In this document: positions 48,781 through 60,099 of the stretch, piece by piece
How positions within the stretch are numbered: the first letter of the stretch is position 1
How the letters are laid out: each line of letters starts with the position of its first letter
Source of the DNA: Gallaecimonas xiamenensis 3-C-1
GTDB lineage: Bacteria; Pseudomonadota; Gammaproteobacteria; Enterobacterales; Gallaecimonadaceae
Length of the DNA: 64,000 bases
Reading direction: 5' to 3'
Assembly: GCF_000299915.1 (NCBI RefSeq)
Contig: NZ_AMRI01000020.1
Location: 22,785-86,784 of the forward strand
Program-made: the position numbers and the translations under genes
The notes under the pieces: generated by a model
Told to the model about the DNA's origin: nothing
Database searches by the model: none
The model's input: the letters and a program-made list of their open reading frames with translations, nothing else

Positions 48781-49686
48781 ATGATAGAGCGGATCGATCA
48801 GCGCTGGCTGCTGAGCTTTTTACAGATCTACGAGTGCGGCAGTTTCAAAAAGGCCGCCCAGCAGCTAGGCCTGCCCAGTTCCAATGTCAGTCGCCACCTG
48901 GCCCTGCTGGAGGCGCAACTGGCGGTGCGCCTACTGGACAGGACCACCAGGCGCATGCAGCCCACCGAGGCCGGGGTTCGGCTCTATGAGGCGGCCAAGC
49001 CTTTGACCGGCGCCCTGGACAGGGCCTTGGAGCAGGTGTGCAGCGGCGCCGGCAGCCTGGCGGGGCAACTTAGGATCTGCATGCCGGATCTGCCGCTACT
49101 GGCCGACGCCCTGGCCGGCTTTTGCCGGCAGCATCCCGGCATCAGCCTTAGCGTCGAAACCAGCCTGAGCGGCGAGGCCGACCTACTGGACGGCTTCGAC
49201 CTGGTGCTGGCTTTTGGCCGGGGCACCTTGCCCGACAGCGACTGGGTCGCCAAAGGCATCTTGCGCCAGCCAAGCCTGGTGGTGGCCTCCCCCGCCTTTA
49301 TCGCCCGCCACGGTACGCCGGCCAGCGTTCAGGCCTTGGCGGATCACCCCTGCATCACCACCCTCAGCGCCCTTGGCAGCCGCCCTTGGCGTTTCGAGGG
49401 CGAGGCAGGCCCGCAAACACTGGCCGTCAGTTCCCCTTACAGGGTCAACAGCGGTAACCTGGCCCTGGCCCTGGCTTTACAAGGCCTGGGCCTGGCCATA
49501 CTGCCCGCCTTTAATTGCCAGGCCCACCTCAAGGCGGGCCGCCTGGTGTCCCTGGCCCTGGACAAACCCCCAGCCGACCTGGTGCTCTACGCCTTTTATT
49601 CCAAGGCGGTCCAGCCACCGGCCAAGGTCCAGGCCCTGTTGCAGGCCTTGGGCCAGCTTGCCGTGGAGGCCAACAGCCAGCCCTAG
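48781..49686 (+). CDS. LysR family transcriptional regulator
   Basis: A 301-residue LysR protein. The DNA-binding helix-turn-helix is in WLLSFLQIYECGSFKKAAQQLGLPSSNVSRHLALLEAQLAVRLLDRTTRR and an effector domain follows. It is divergent from the MFS transporter gene, about 107 bases away, and probably regulates it. The CRG/AaeR-type N-terminus with RHLALLE is typical of LysR sub-group members acting on export genes. Confidence 0.9.
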   Translation: MIERIDQRWLLSFLQIYECGSFKKAAQQLGLPSSNVSRHLALLEAQLAVRLLDRTTRRMQPTEAGVRLYEAAKPLTGALDRALEQVCSGAGSLAGQLRICMPDLPLLADALAGFCRQHPGISLSVETSLSGEADLLDGFDLVLAFGRGTLPDSDWVAKGILRQPSLVVASPAFIARHGTPASVQALADHPCITTLSALGSRPWRFEGEAGPQTLAVSSPYRVNSGNLALALALQGLGLAILPAFNCQAHLKAGRLVSLALDKPPADLVLYAFYSKAVQPPAKVQALLQALGQLAVEANSQP

Positions 49687-49762
49687 CCCGGTGCCGGGGC
49701 CAGGATTTGCCAAGCACAAAGCCCTGGCGTTACCCTGACCCGGTTGAAAAAGGAGAATGACC

Positions 49763-50293
49763 ATGGACAGGCTCACCGAGGCCCAGGCCGCCGAACTTTG
49801 GCGCAAGGGCTTTATGCAAAGCACCACAGGCGACACCACCGTTATCTACTCGCCCTATTTCGAGTTTGAGCACTTTGTTGCCGAACAGGGCGCAGTGCTC
49901 AGGCTAGTGATTAGCCTGGGGCCGGAGCGGGTGCCCAAAGACAGCCCCTTGAACGGTGCCGAGCAGCAGGCACAATTGAACGAACTGCTGGCAGACGGCT
50001 TCCTGGAGTTTGTGGCGGAGCTGGTGGTGTTGAACCTCGGCGAAGCGCCCCTGGAGGCTGAGCTTGGGGAGCTGCAGGTCGACTATTTTCGCGACAACCT
50101 CGACAGCGCCTTCACCATTGCCCCGGGCAGCTGCGCCTACTCGCCGCCCCAGGCTTATGTGGCACTGGCCTACGCCACCGAGCTCAACGCCAGCATCACC
50201 CTGAGCCTGAACGGCCAGCCCCTGGTCCTGCAAGGCAAAGCCCAAAGGCTCACCGTCGAGGAACTGCACAGCAAATACGGACCCGAGCAATAA
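49763..50293 (+). CDS. Hypothetical protein (176 aa)
   Basis: A 176-residue soluble protein with no signal sequence or recognised family. AAGGAG lies eight bases before the ATG at 49763, which is preferred over 49757. Acidic, with alternating beta-like segments (VIYSPYFEFEHFVAEQGAVLRLVISLG). Convergent with the RidA-like gene, 13 bases apart. Confidence 0.65.
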   Translation: MDRLTEAQAAELWRKGFMQSTTGDTTVIYSPYFEFEHFVAEQGAVLRLVISLGPERVPKDSPLNGAEQQAQLNELLADGFLEFVAELVVLNLGEAPLEAELGELQVDYFRDNLDSAFTIAPGSCAYSPPQAYVALAYATELNASITLSLNGQPLVLQGKAQRLTVEELHSKYGPEQ

Positions 50294-50306
50294 CGGCACC
50301 CGGGCC

Positions 50307-50666
50307 TTAGCCAGGCCGCCCCTCGGCGGCGGCCACAAAGGCCATTTCCAGTTTCCAGGCCGGGTCGGCCAGTGCCACCTTGACGCAGGCCCGGCTCGGC
50401 GCCGTGCCCGGCGCAAACCAGGCGTCCCAGACGGCGTTCAGGGCCGGCACCTCGGCAAAGTCGGTGACATAGATAGTGACCGACAGCAGCCGGCCCTTGT
50501 CGCTACCCACCTTGGCAAGGCTCGCCTCGGCCTGGGCCAGTACCGCCCGGGTCTGGCTCTCCATGTCGGTCTCAATACATTCCGGCACCTCCACAAAGTG
50601 GGCAATGCCGTTGAAAACGGTGATATCGGACCAACGTTGGCCGGGATTGATGCGGGTGATGCTCAT
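50307..50666 (-). CDS. RidA/YjgF-family protein
   Basis: A 119-residue Rid-family protein, starting MSITRINPGQRWSDITVFNGIAHFVEVPE with the RidA-type middle AQAEASLAKVGSDKGRLLSVTIYVTD and a C-terminal AWFAPGTAPSRACVKVALADPAWKLEMAFVAA. The canonical Arg for enamine hydrolysis is the Arg of PSRACV. RidA members hydrolyse reactive enamines/imines; this one is a divergent subgroup. Start at 50666 gives the canonical length. Confidence 0.85.
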   Translation of the reverse strand: MSITRINPGQRWSDITVFNGIAHFVEVPECIETDMESQTRAVLAQAEASLAKVGSDKGRLLSVTIYVTDFAEVPALNAVWDAWFAPGTAPSRACVKVALADPAWKLEMAFVAAAEGRPG

Positions 50667-50806
50667 GGCGCTGCTCGGCTTGCTGTGGTTTTGATGGGGG
50701 ATCTTAGCGTATTCGATATGCCCTGGTGGGGTATTGGCTGATGGCTGCCGGTTTACGCCTTGGCGCCCCATAAGGGGCTTTAAAAACAGACGGCCGTAAA
50801 CGGGGC

Positions 50807-51304
50807 TCAGTGCCCGTCAACCAATTGCAGGTAGTCCTTTTCCTCGTTGTCCGGGTCCACCAGGCGCACCTCGAACTCGGGCGACAACCGGTAGCGCGCA
50901 ATGGCTGCCGTTACCGGCGCCGACTTCAGGGCACTGGCAAAGAGGCGAAAGAGTTCGTCAAAGCTCAGCCCCAGGTTGATGTGCTCACCCGGAATACCGG
51001 CCTGGCTGGCACCCCAATACTTGTAGACCACCTCGTCGATTTCGTCCGGGCGGTGACCATTGGCGTTGCTGAACATGCCGAACTGCCAGTCGGTGATGTA
51101 ATGGGCGTAGGCAGGCCGGGCTTTTTGCTGCCATTGCTCCTCCCCCACCACCAGGCAGCTCACCAACAGCTGCCCGTCATTCCAGGGGTAGAAGTGAAAG
51201 TCCAAGATACGGAGTTCATGGTCGGCAAAAAAATCACGCTGGCGATCAAGATAGGCCGCAATGGCCTGGCTCAACTCTTCCTTAAAAGCCGTGAGGATGG
51301 ACAT
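50807..51304 (-). CDS. Hypothetical protein (165 aa)
   Basis: A 165-residue soluble protein of unknown family. It contains aromatic- and acid-rich stretches (DFHFYPWNDGQLLVSCLVVGEEQWQQ, EVVYKYWG). No signal or membrane segment is visible. It is at the edge of the accessory region and its GC is near the average. Confidence 0.6.
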   Translation of the reverse strand: MSILTAFKEELSQAIAAYLDRQRDFFADHELRILDFHFYPWNDGQLLVSCLVVGEEQWQQKARPAYAHYITDWQFGMFSNANGHRPDEIDEVVYKYWGASQAGIPGEHINLGLSFDELFRLFASALKSAPVTAAIARYRLSPEFEVRLVDPDNEEKDYLQLVDGH

Positions 51305-51599
51305 CAACTACGCTCCCTGGTTGCTCCATGCCCACTGTCCAGTGGGCAAGGTACGGCACCGACATCGGTTAGTTTTCATAGAGTTGGCAGTGTACCAGCC
51401 GAAGGGAGGCTGCCCAAGTTACCCTGCCATAAAGCCACAGTGCTCCAAGATTTGGCACCATGAGTACTGAGCGTTGGCACTATCTCGGTGTTGCAGGCAT
51501 AAACCCTGAGTACATTGCCCATAGCTTCGGCTTGGTAAAGCCGGGCGCTGGTTGTAGGCTCGGCTCTATCCAGTCGAGCAGCCCTATGGAAAACAGAAA
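51305..51599. other. Gene-poor gap with a possible 48-codon leader frame
   Basis: About 295 bases before the broken lipoprotein gene. An ATG at 51460 opens a 48-codon frame ending at 51606, overlapping the lipoprotein start by seven bases; no good Shine-Dalgarno precedes it. Otherwise only a short inverted repeat (CCCACTGTCC-type pairs near 51330-51350) is visible. Confidence 0.3.
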
Positions 51600-52010
51600 A
51601 TGCTGAAGCGATACCTGCCCCTGGCGTTGTCAGCGCTTTTCATTGCCGCCTGCGCAGTAAACCGAGACCAGCAGATGATGGTACTTAGCTATCAGGCATT
51701 CGGCCCCCAGGTAACAGCCACAGAGGTGCTGGGTAACGAGTGGTGGCAATGGCAAGCCCATGGCGATAGCAGGCCAAGAGATTACGATGTGAAGGTTGTG
51801 GTCTATCGGGGCATCTCCCTTATAGACGTGAAAGCAGCCTACCCTGTTATCGAAGAAAAGCACTAGGACTACCGCTACCTTCCCTATGCAAAGGCGATGG
51901 CTTACCTGGATGACAAGATTGCTGAAAAGGCCCAGCCCTCTGTAACCGAAAAGCTCACCGCTACCCGCGAGCAGCTGAGCCGTTACTTTGATGACCAGCG
52001 GGCTGAATAG
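51600..52010 (+). pseudogene. Lipoprotein gene broken by an in-frame amber codon
   Basis: The first 88 codons encode a signal with lipobox AAC (MLKRYLPLALSALFIAACAVN) and a small mature domain. Codon 89 (51864-51866) is TAG in CAC-TAG-GAC. The same frame continues for 47 more sensible codons, rich in charged and helical residues (DDKIAEKAQPSV), to a TAG at 52008. Read through, the product would be about 135 residues. Either the gene is recently inactivated or amber suppression/sequence error is involved. No family is recognised. Confidence 0.7.
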
Positions 52011-52035
52011 CGGAATTTAGGGGCACGTAAAGGGA

Positions 52036-52317
52036 ATGAAAACAGCATATTCAAGCAACTGGCAGCATTGCCCTCCCCCCATATCAGGGGTTTATTTGGT
52101 TGCACTGCGATACGGCACCGGCTTTGGCGGTTTTGACTTTAGCTTCTGGGATGGCAATTCCTGGTCAACTTCATCCTCTATACGCGTCGTTGCATGGGCT
52201 GAAACTGATACGTTGATTGACAGCCTAGAACTGTCTTGGCCTAAGTTAGACGACACGACCATATTTAAACGCCAAACAAGCACAACAGAAGGGGACGATG
52301 ACTTTATCGAGGTCTGA
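52036..52317 (+). CDS. Orphan hypothetical protein (93 aa)
   Basis: The 93-residue product has the SG(V/E)YLVAL pattern seen in phage DUF551-like proteins (HCPPPISGVYLVALRYG), but this is a weak resemblance. The lower GC and different codon use compared with core genes suggest transfer. AAAGGGA lies directly before the ATG. It is convergent with the 60-codon gene at 52331. Confidence 0.5.
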   Translation: MKTAYSSNWQHCPPPISGVYLVALRYGTGFGGFDFSFWDGNSWSTSSSIRVVAWAETDTLIDSLELSWPKLDDTTIFKRQTSTTEGDDDFIEV

Positions 52318-52319
52318 TC

Positions 52320-52341
52320 CGAAAAGCTGCCTATGGCTTTT
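52320..52341. terminator. Weak hairpin between convergent small genes
   Basis: GAAAAGC and GCTTTTC can pair between the 93-aa and 60-aa genes; the T run is short. Confidence 0.35.
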
Positions 52342-52513
52342 CTAGCCCTGCATTCATCTTACTTAGCAGTACCTCCATCAGCATCAGATCGTTGCCAAGT
52401 TCAGCATGTGCATCTGAGCCTGGCTTTAGAGTGTGAAGCGCTGCTTCATCCTCACGCATCGCCCTTTGCAGGCAGAGCCGGAGCATTCTGAGTTCGGGAG
52501 CGCTGAGTTTCAT
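52331..52513 (-). CDS. Small hypothetical protein (60 aa)
   Basis: A 60-codon helical frame (APELRMLRLCLQRAMREDEAALHTL). No family is recognised. It lies within the accessory segment and is small, so its reality is only moderately supported. Confidence 0.4.
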   Translation of the reverse strand: MKLSAPELRMLRLCLQRAMREDEAALHTLKPGSDAHAELGNDLMLMEVLLSKMNAGLEKP

Positions 52514-52548
52514 TGGGGTTTGCTCTTTATCTTAAAGTTCATTTGTAC

Positions 52549-52566
52549 GCCGGGTCTCGCCCCGGC
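52549..52566. repeat. GC-rich palindrome (GCCGGG/CCCGGC)
   Basis: GCCGGG-TCTCGC-CCCGGC, a small hairpin-forming unit in the gap before the GNAT toxin gene. It looks like part of the repeat families found here rather than a terminator. Confidence 0.5.
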
Positions 52567-52633
52567 AGACGGGTTACTTTGTTATGGCCGCCTTATATCT
52601 CTGCCTGATGCAGGCTCCCATTCCCCCCTTCAC

Positions 52634-53167
52634 TTAGCGGCTAAAAAGCTGGGCCAGGGTTTTCATGGGCAGGAACATGCGGGTGCGGCCTTCAACCTCG
52701 CACAGCAGTTCAAAGCCGTACTTGGCATAAAAGCGCTGGGCCTCTGGGTTCAGGCAATCCACCAGCACCGCATAAGCGGGCATATGGGCGTTGATTTGCC
52801 AGAGGTACTCAAGGGCTTTGATCAGGCTGACTTTACCCAGCCCCTGGCCATGAAAGGCCTTGTGTACGGCAAGTTGCGCCAGCAGGAACACCGGCACCGG
52901 GTAATGGGGCAGTTTTTTGGCAAGGGCGGCCGGTAAGGTGTCGCGGCGAATGGCGCCCGGGGCTATGGCGTAGAAGGCGCAAACAGGGAGTTTTTGATTG
53001 GGCAACGGCTCAAGGGCGGGCAGCACCATGGTCCGGCTCACCCGCGCCTGCATGTGTTTGGCGGCAAACTGGCGCAAAAAGAGGTTCAGCTCCGGCTCAC
53101 CGCAGTCAAAGCTGGCCCTGTCGTGCAGGGCCTTGTCCAGCTCGACAAAGTGCCTGGCCCAGGCCAT
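52634..53167 (-). CDS. GNAT toxin of a TacA/TacT-like toxin-antitoxin pair
   Basis: A 177-residue GNAT-fold protein of the TacT/AtaT type: LDKALHDRASFDCGEPELNLFLRQFAAKHMQARVSRTMVL, the acetyl-CoA loop AVHKAFHGQGLGKVSLIKALEYL and FYAKYGFELL. Related toxins acetylate the amino group of aminoacyl-tRNA and stop translation. Its start follows immediately after the stop of the antitoxin gene. The pairing with a DUF1778/RHH protein makes the toxin-antitoxin call strong. Confidence 0.87.
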   Translation of the reverse strand: MAWARHFVELDKALHDRASFDCGEPELNLFLRQFAAKHMQARVSRTMVLPALEPLPNQKLPVCAFYAIAPGAIRRDTLPAALAKKLPHYPVPVFLLAQLAVHKAFHGQGLGKVSLIKALEYLWQINAHMPAYAVLVDCLNPEAQRFYAKYGFELLCEVEGRTRMFLPMKTLAQLFSR

Positions 53168-53434
53168 TTAGAAGCCGCTGTCCTTGGTAAAAGCCGCCGC
53201 CTCACGCAATGCCTTGTTCGGCGCGTCAGCCTTGTCGCAAGCCTCCATAAAGCGGTCAAAGACGGTGCTATCTACCGTCATGCTCTCGTATTGGGCAATC
53301 ACTTCTGAGGCATCTTCGTCCATCAGCTTGACCACATAATCGGTCAAACTTTTCAGCCCCAACAAAGCCGTCGCCTTCTCCGCCTTGGCCTTAATTTCCT
53401 CGTCCAGCCGGATATCCAACCGCGTCGTCGCCAT
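53168..53434 (-). CDS. RHH antitoxin (DUF1778/TacA-like)
   Basis: An 88-residue ribbon-helix-helix antitoxin: TTRLDIRLDEEIKAKAEKATALLGLKSLTDYVVKLM is the DNA-binding part, and a flexible C-terminus (DSTVFDRFMEACDKADAPNKALREAAAF) would wrap the GNAT toxin. The start at 53434 excludes an upstream stretch unlike the family. The gene precedes the toxin with zero spacing. Operators follow upstream. Confidence 0.87.
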   Translation of the reverse strand: MATTRLDIRLDEEIKAKAEKATALLGLKSLTDYVVKLMDEDASEVIAQYESMTVDSTVFDRFMEACDKADAPNKALREAAAFTKDSGF

Positions 53435-53444
53435 CACACCCTCC

Positions 53445-53530
53445 CCGTACGGAGCCATTCCGTACAACCCGAACAGTATAAAAGATCACCAACAACGATG
53501 GCAATGTTGTACGGAGGGTGTACGGAATGG
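53445..53530. promoter_or_regulatory. CCGTAC-type palindromic operators of the tacAT-like pair
   Basis: The region upstream of the antitoxin has the palindrome CCGTACGG (53445-53452), CCATTCCGTACAAC (53455-53468) and inverted copies GTTGTACGG (53506-53514) and TGTACGGAATGG (53519-53530). The four copies on both strands fit an autoregulated RHH operator. Confidence 0.6.
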
Positions 53531-53628
53531 TATGCCTGCGGCACGCACGCTATTTGTCGGCTCCTGCACCCACTGGCGCGATCTCCCCGGAGATGGGATA
53601 TACCCTGCGAGCGCATGCCTATTTGTTT

Positions 53629-53936
53629 GCAGGGGGGCGCCCCTGCATGCGCCCTACTTTTGTTTTGGCAAAAGTAGGCGGGGCCTCCCAGGCAAAACCA
53701 GCGCCCACGTTTACTCAGACCATCCCTGGTCTTCGCCCTTCGGGCCATCGCAAGCGATGTTCAAACCTGTTCCATACAGGTTTGTCGCTTATTCTTCACC
53801 TGGTCGTTCCCGGTGCATCGGTTCATACGCGCTCCCGGCACGTATGAACCTGCACCTGGGCGGCCCCCTGCCATTCCTGTCTCGGCTGCCCCTTCACTCC
53901 CGGCGGCTCAGCGCTTCACTTAACGGGCGGAAGAGC
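53629..53936 (+). repeat. Modular palindromic repeat, left copy
   Basis: Starts with GCAGGGG...CCCCTGC (53629-53646), then a perfect 10-base stem CCTACTTTTG/CAAAAGTAGG (53653-53678), a variable middle, and ends with the block CGGCTCAGCGC-TTCACTTAACGGGCGG-AAGAGC. The right copy at 55776-55985 has the same modules in reverse orientation. Confidence 0.75.
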
Positions 53937-54038
53937 ATCCACTAGCAAGCTTGTTTGTACCCGAACAAGCAGTAGCTCCACCCAGAAGCTATACAACTAG
54001 CTGATTTAGTTAGGAACTAAAAGTGGGTGTCCCCTTGA
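53897..54038 (+). repeat. 142-base direct repeat, copy 1
   Basis: Starts with CTCCCGGCGGCTCAGCGC and ends with GTGGGTGTCCCCTTGA, with GCTTGTT/AACAAGC hairpin inside. Copy 2 lies at a constant offset of 219 bases with both ends conserved and a diverged middle. Confidence 0.75.
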
Positions 54039-54115
54039 AACTCTCTGCAGCTTCGCCCTGTAATTGGTAAGGAGTTGATCTAAAAAAGATTCAAAAATAG
54101 TGTCCTGCTGAGTAT

Positions 54116-54257
54116 CTCCCGGCGGCTCAGCGCTTCACCTAACAGGCGGAATAGCATCCACTAGCAAGGTTGTTTGTACCCGAACAAGCAGTAGCTCCGC
54201 TCAGCAGCCATCCAAGCACCTGATATTGTTGAAAACTCAACGTGGGTGTCCCCTTGA
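54116..54257 (+). repeat. 142-base direct repeat, copy 2
   Basis: Same ends and internal hairpin as copy 1, followed at 54271-54289 by another CAGGGG/CCCCTG palindrome unit. Confidence 0.75.
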
Positions 54258-54747
54258 GTTCTTTTCTTCACAGGGGGGCGCCCCTGCATGCGCTCCGGGA
54301 TGATTTGATGTGAGAGTTCGGCAAGGTCAACATGCATAGAAGAAAAATCACTAGCCAAGAAGCACAATGAATAACTTGTATCATCGGGAAAAATTGAGGT
54401 GAGAATAGAAAAATATTATCAATAAATGACATGTATTCGAGCAGCTAACGAACCGCCCTGAAAAATAAAATTACAACTGTAAACAACCTAAGATAAAATT
54501 TTCATGACAATTGTAGAACACTCAATATCAGAATTAAATCGTATCGTACCAGGCCGTAATGTTGGATAAATATTTATCTTGCAACTTGACCATAACCACA
54601 TTGAAGATCATCTCAAAGCAATACTAATAATTTTCCATAAAATAGCCATTGAAGTACTTTCGAATGGATAAGAATTCAGTGCTTTCATGAAAGCACAATT
54701 AACACCTTGAGCCATGAGCTCTTTTAATTACAATTTCACATGGTAAT

Positions 54748-55041
54748 TCAATAGAATAATTTTTTATGCCTTACCTCTTCTATAACAACAACACTATTCT
54801 CATCAACGGTGTAATGCATTCGATAATGCTTTCCTACATAAACCCAACGCGCTTCAAGCCCATTGTGCTGGCAGGACTTGCTTCCAGAATGAGGGTGGTT
54901 TCTTATCTGGTCCTCAGCTTCAAATACTTCATTCAGCCATTTTTTAGCTTTAGCTATCCCTTGTTCAAACAACAAATCATCTTCTCTATTTACCACTTGC
55001 TGGAGCGCCAACTCGCTCCAGTCGATCTTACTTGCCGGCAT
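54748..55041 (-). CDS. RelE/ParE superfamily toxin
   Basis: The 97-residue protein has the RelE/ParE fold pattern: WSELALQQVVNREDDLLFEQGIAKAKKWLNEVFEAEDQIRNHPHSGS, then ARWVYVGKHYRMHYTVDENSVVVIEEVRHKK. RelE-type toxins cut ribosome-bound mRNA and ParE-type ones block gyrase; the sequence does not decide. The antitoxin gene is 18 bases upstream. Base composition is AT-rich relative to core genes, fitting transfer. Confidence 0.83.
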   Translation of the reverse strand: MPASKIDWSELALQQVVNREDDLLFEQGIAKAKKWLNEVFEAEDQIRNHPHSGSKSCQHNGLEARWVYVGKHYRMHYTVDENSVVVIEEVRHKKLFY

Positions 55042-55059
55042 AGCCGAGCCTCCTCTTAG

Positions 55060-55341
55060 TTAGGAGACAGCGCGTTTTCTCAAAGCATCAACAGCGTCTG
55101 GTTCTGCCAACTTAGAACGTCGGTTCATCCAACTTTCCAACTTTTCATCCAGATACCTGTCATAGCTTTCCTGGCTTGTGGCCAAGGCGTGTGGTAGTCC
55201 CCCTTCTTCAACGATGCGAGTTAATAACACCCGAATCGCATCTGAAATGGTTAGACCAATCGCATCGAGAGCATTTGCTGCCTCTGCTTTCAATTTCGCG
55301 TCCACTCTTGCGCGGACCATTTCGGACCCTTGAGTTGACAT
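55060..55341 (-). CDS. RelB/DinJ-like antitoxin
   Basis: A 93-residue antitoxin: EMVRARVDAKLKAEAANALDAIGLTISDAIRVLLTRIVEEGGLP is the DNA-binding ribbon-helix-helix of the RelB/DinJ family. AAGGAG precedes the ATG at 55341. It is co-transcribed with the toxin gene downstream. A TACGC/GCGTA inverted repeat at 55387-55398 could be part of its operator. Confidence 0.85.
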   Translation of the reverse strand: MSTQGSEMVRARVDAKLKAEAANALDAIGLTISDAIRVLLTRIVEEGGLPHALATSQESYDRYLDEKLESWMNRRSKLAEPDAVDALRKRAVS

Positions 55342-56050
55342 AAAAATTCTCCTTCCCACTAGCATTGTCATTCACCTACACAGCCTTACGCTTGCGTAGC
55401 ATGAAATTATCCTCAATGCTGCAGGCAAATAAAATTCTTTAAAATCAAGCTAATCTGCTTGCACTCATCATCTATGCACTTGCACTGATAGAATTATCTC
55501 GAGTTCGATTGCACTTTTACATTTTTCATCCCGGTCTCCTCCGCTTTGGTTATCAAAATTGGCGTGCCTAACGCTAATTCACTTGTATGAAATGTCATTT
55601 AACTGGCAGACGTGTCTCAAATGAGCCACAAAATGAGTCTAAGCCAGTCCAAAGCATCGGTCAACTTTTGAACTTACTTTTTAATGAAATTTGCGGCATG
55701 GACGACACAGACAACAGGTATAGGACTTGCGAAGCCATTGATGGCGGGTAGTTCAGGAGTATATCGAAGCTGCCCGCTCTTCCGCCCGTTAAGTGCAGCG
55801 CTGAGCCGTAGGGAGCGTGAGAGGACGCGAGGCAGGGAGGCCGAGCGAGCGGAAGAAGGGCAGGATGCCCGTGTGCAGCGACCTCGGTAAGCGACTGGAG
55901 GCGAGGGTCAAGCGGAACGCAGGGCAATGGTTTTGCCCACTTTTGCCGAAACAAAAGTGGGGCGCGTGCAGGGGCGCCCCCCTGCGTATAAAGGAACTAT
56001 CAGGTCTCAACCAAACCCCGAACAGAACCCCCAAACCTCCACCACTCCCC
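55342..56050. other. Intergenic region, no intact gene
   Basis: About 700 bases between the antitoxin gene and the purL terminator. Apart from the small inverted repeat near 55390 and the repeat copy at 55776-55985, nothing coding was found; frames in this stretch overlap repeat DNA. Confidence 0.6.
55776..55985 (-). repeat. Modular palindromic repeat, right inverted copy
   Basis: Read on the minus strand it has the same modules as the left copy: GCAGGGG/CCCCTGC unit (55969-55985), CCACTTTTG/CAAAAGTGG stem (55937-55960), a different middle, and the block ending in CTTAACGGGCGGAAGAGC (55776-55808). It faces the left copy, enclosing the RelBE-like pair. Confidence 0.75.
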
Positions 56051-56051
56051 C

Positions 56052-56084
56052 AATAAAAAACCCGCGCAAGGCGGGTTTTTTATT
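56052..56084 (-). terminator. Terminator after purL
   Basis: AACCCGC/GCGGGTT stem flanked by A and T runs; on the minus strand it follows the purL stop by about a dozen bases. Confidence 0.85.
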
Positions 56085-56095
56085 GTCAGGTGGCG

Positions 56096-59974
<3,879 letters not shown>

Positions 59975-60022
59975 TGGTCACCTGGGCAGACTGAGGGAGT
60001 TCTCGGGCGCCGCATTATAGAG

Positions 60023-60038
60023 GAAAAACGTTTGCTTT
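60023..60038 (-). promoter_or_regulatory. PurR-like operator upstream of purL
   Basis: On the minus strand AAAGCAAACGTTTTTC matches the core GCAAACGTTTnC of the PurR box. It is about 50 bases before the purL start and between the divergent purL and mltF promoters. Confidence 0.65.
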
Positions 60039-60099
60039 CCCATCCAGACGATCGGTTAGATTTCGCGCTTTTACCAACATCTGATATAAACGCCACCAG

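Larger units (their letters stand above)
53531..54747. other. Repeat-rich, AT-rich region with no intact gene
   Basis: No gene with recognisable family is seen. The left half holds the modular palindromic repeat and two 142-base direct repeats; the right half (54,290-54,747) is AT-rich, with a remnant-like frame (54488-54715, minus) interrupted by one TGA. Confidence 0.6.

Noticed and set aside
53385..53945. A 186-codon frame crossing the antitoxin start and the left repeat
   Set aside because: It runs through palindromic repeats, has no motif, and overlaps the antitoxin operator region.
53897..54257. Integron attC sites
   Set aside because: The RYYYAAC-like words have no matching GTTRRRY partner at the right end and no integrase gene is present.
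55684..55890. A 68-codon frame in the right repeat
   Set aside because: Sits on the palindromic repeat modules, no ribosome site; a product of repeat DNA.
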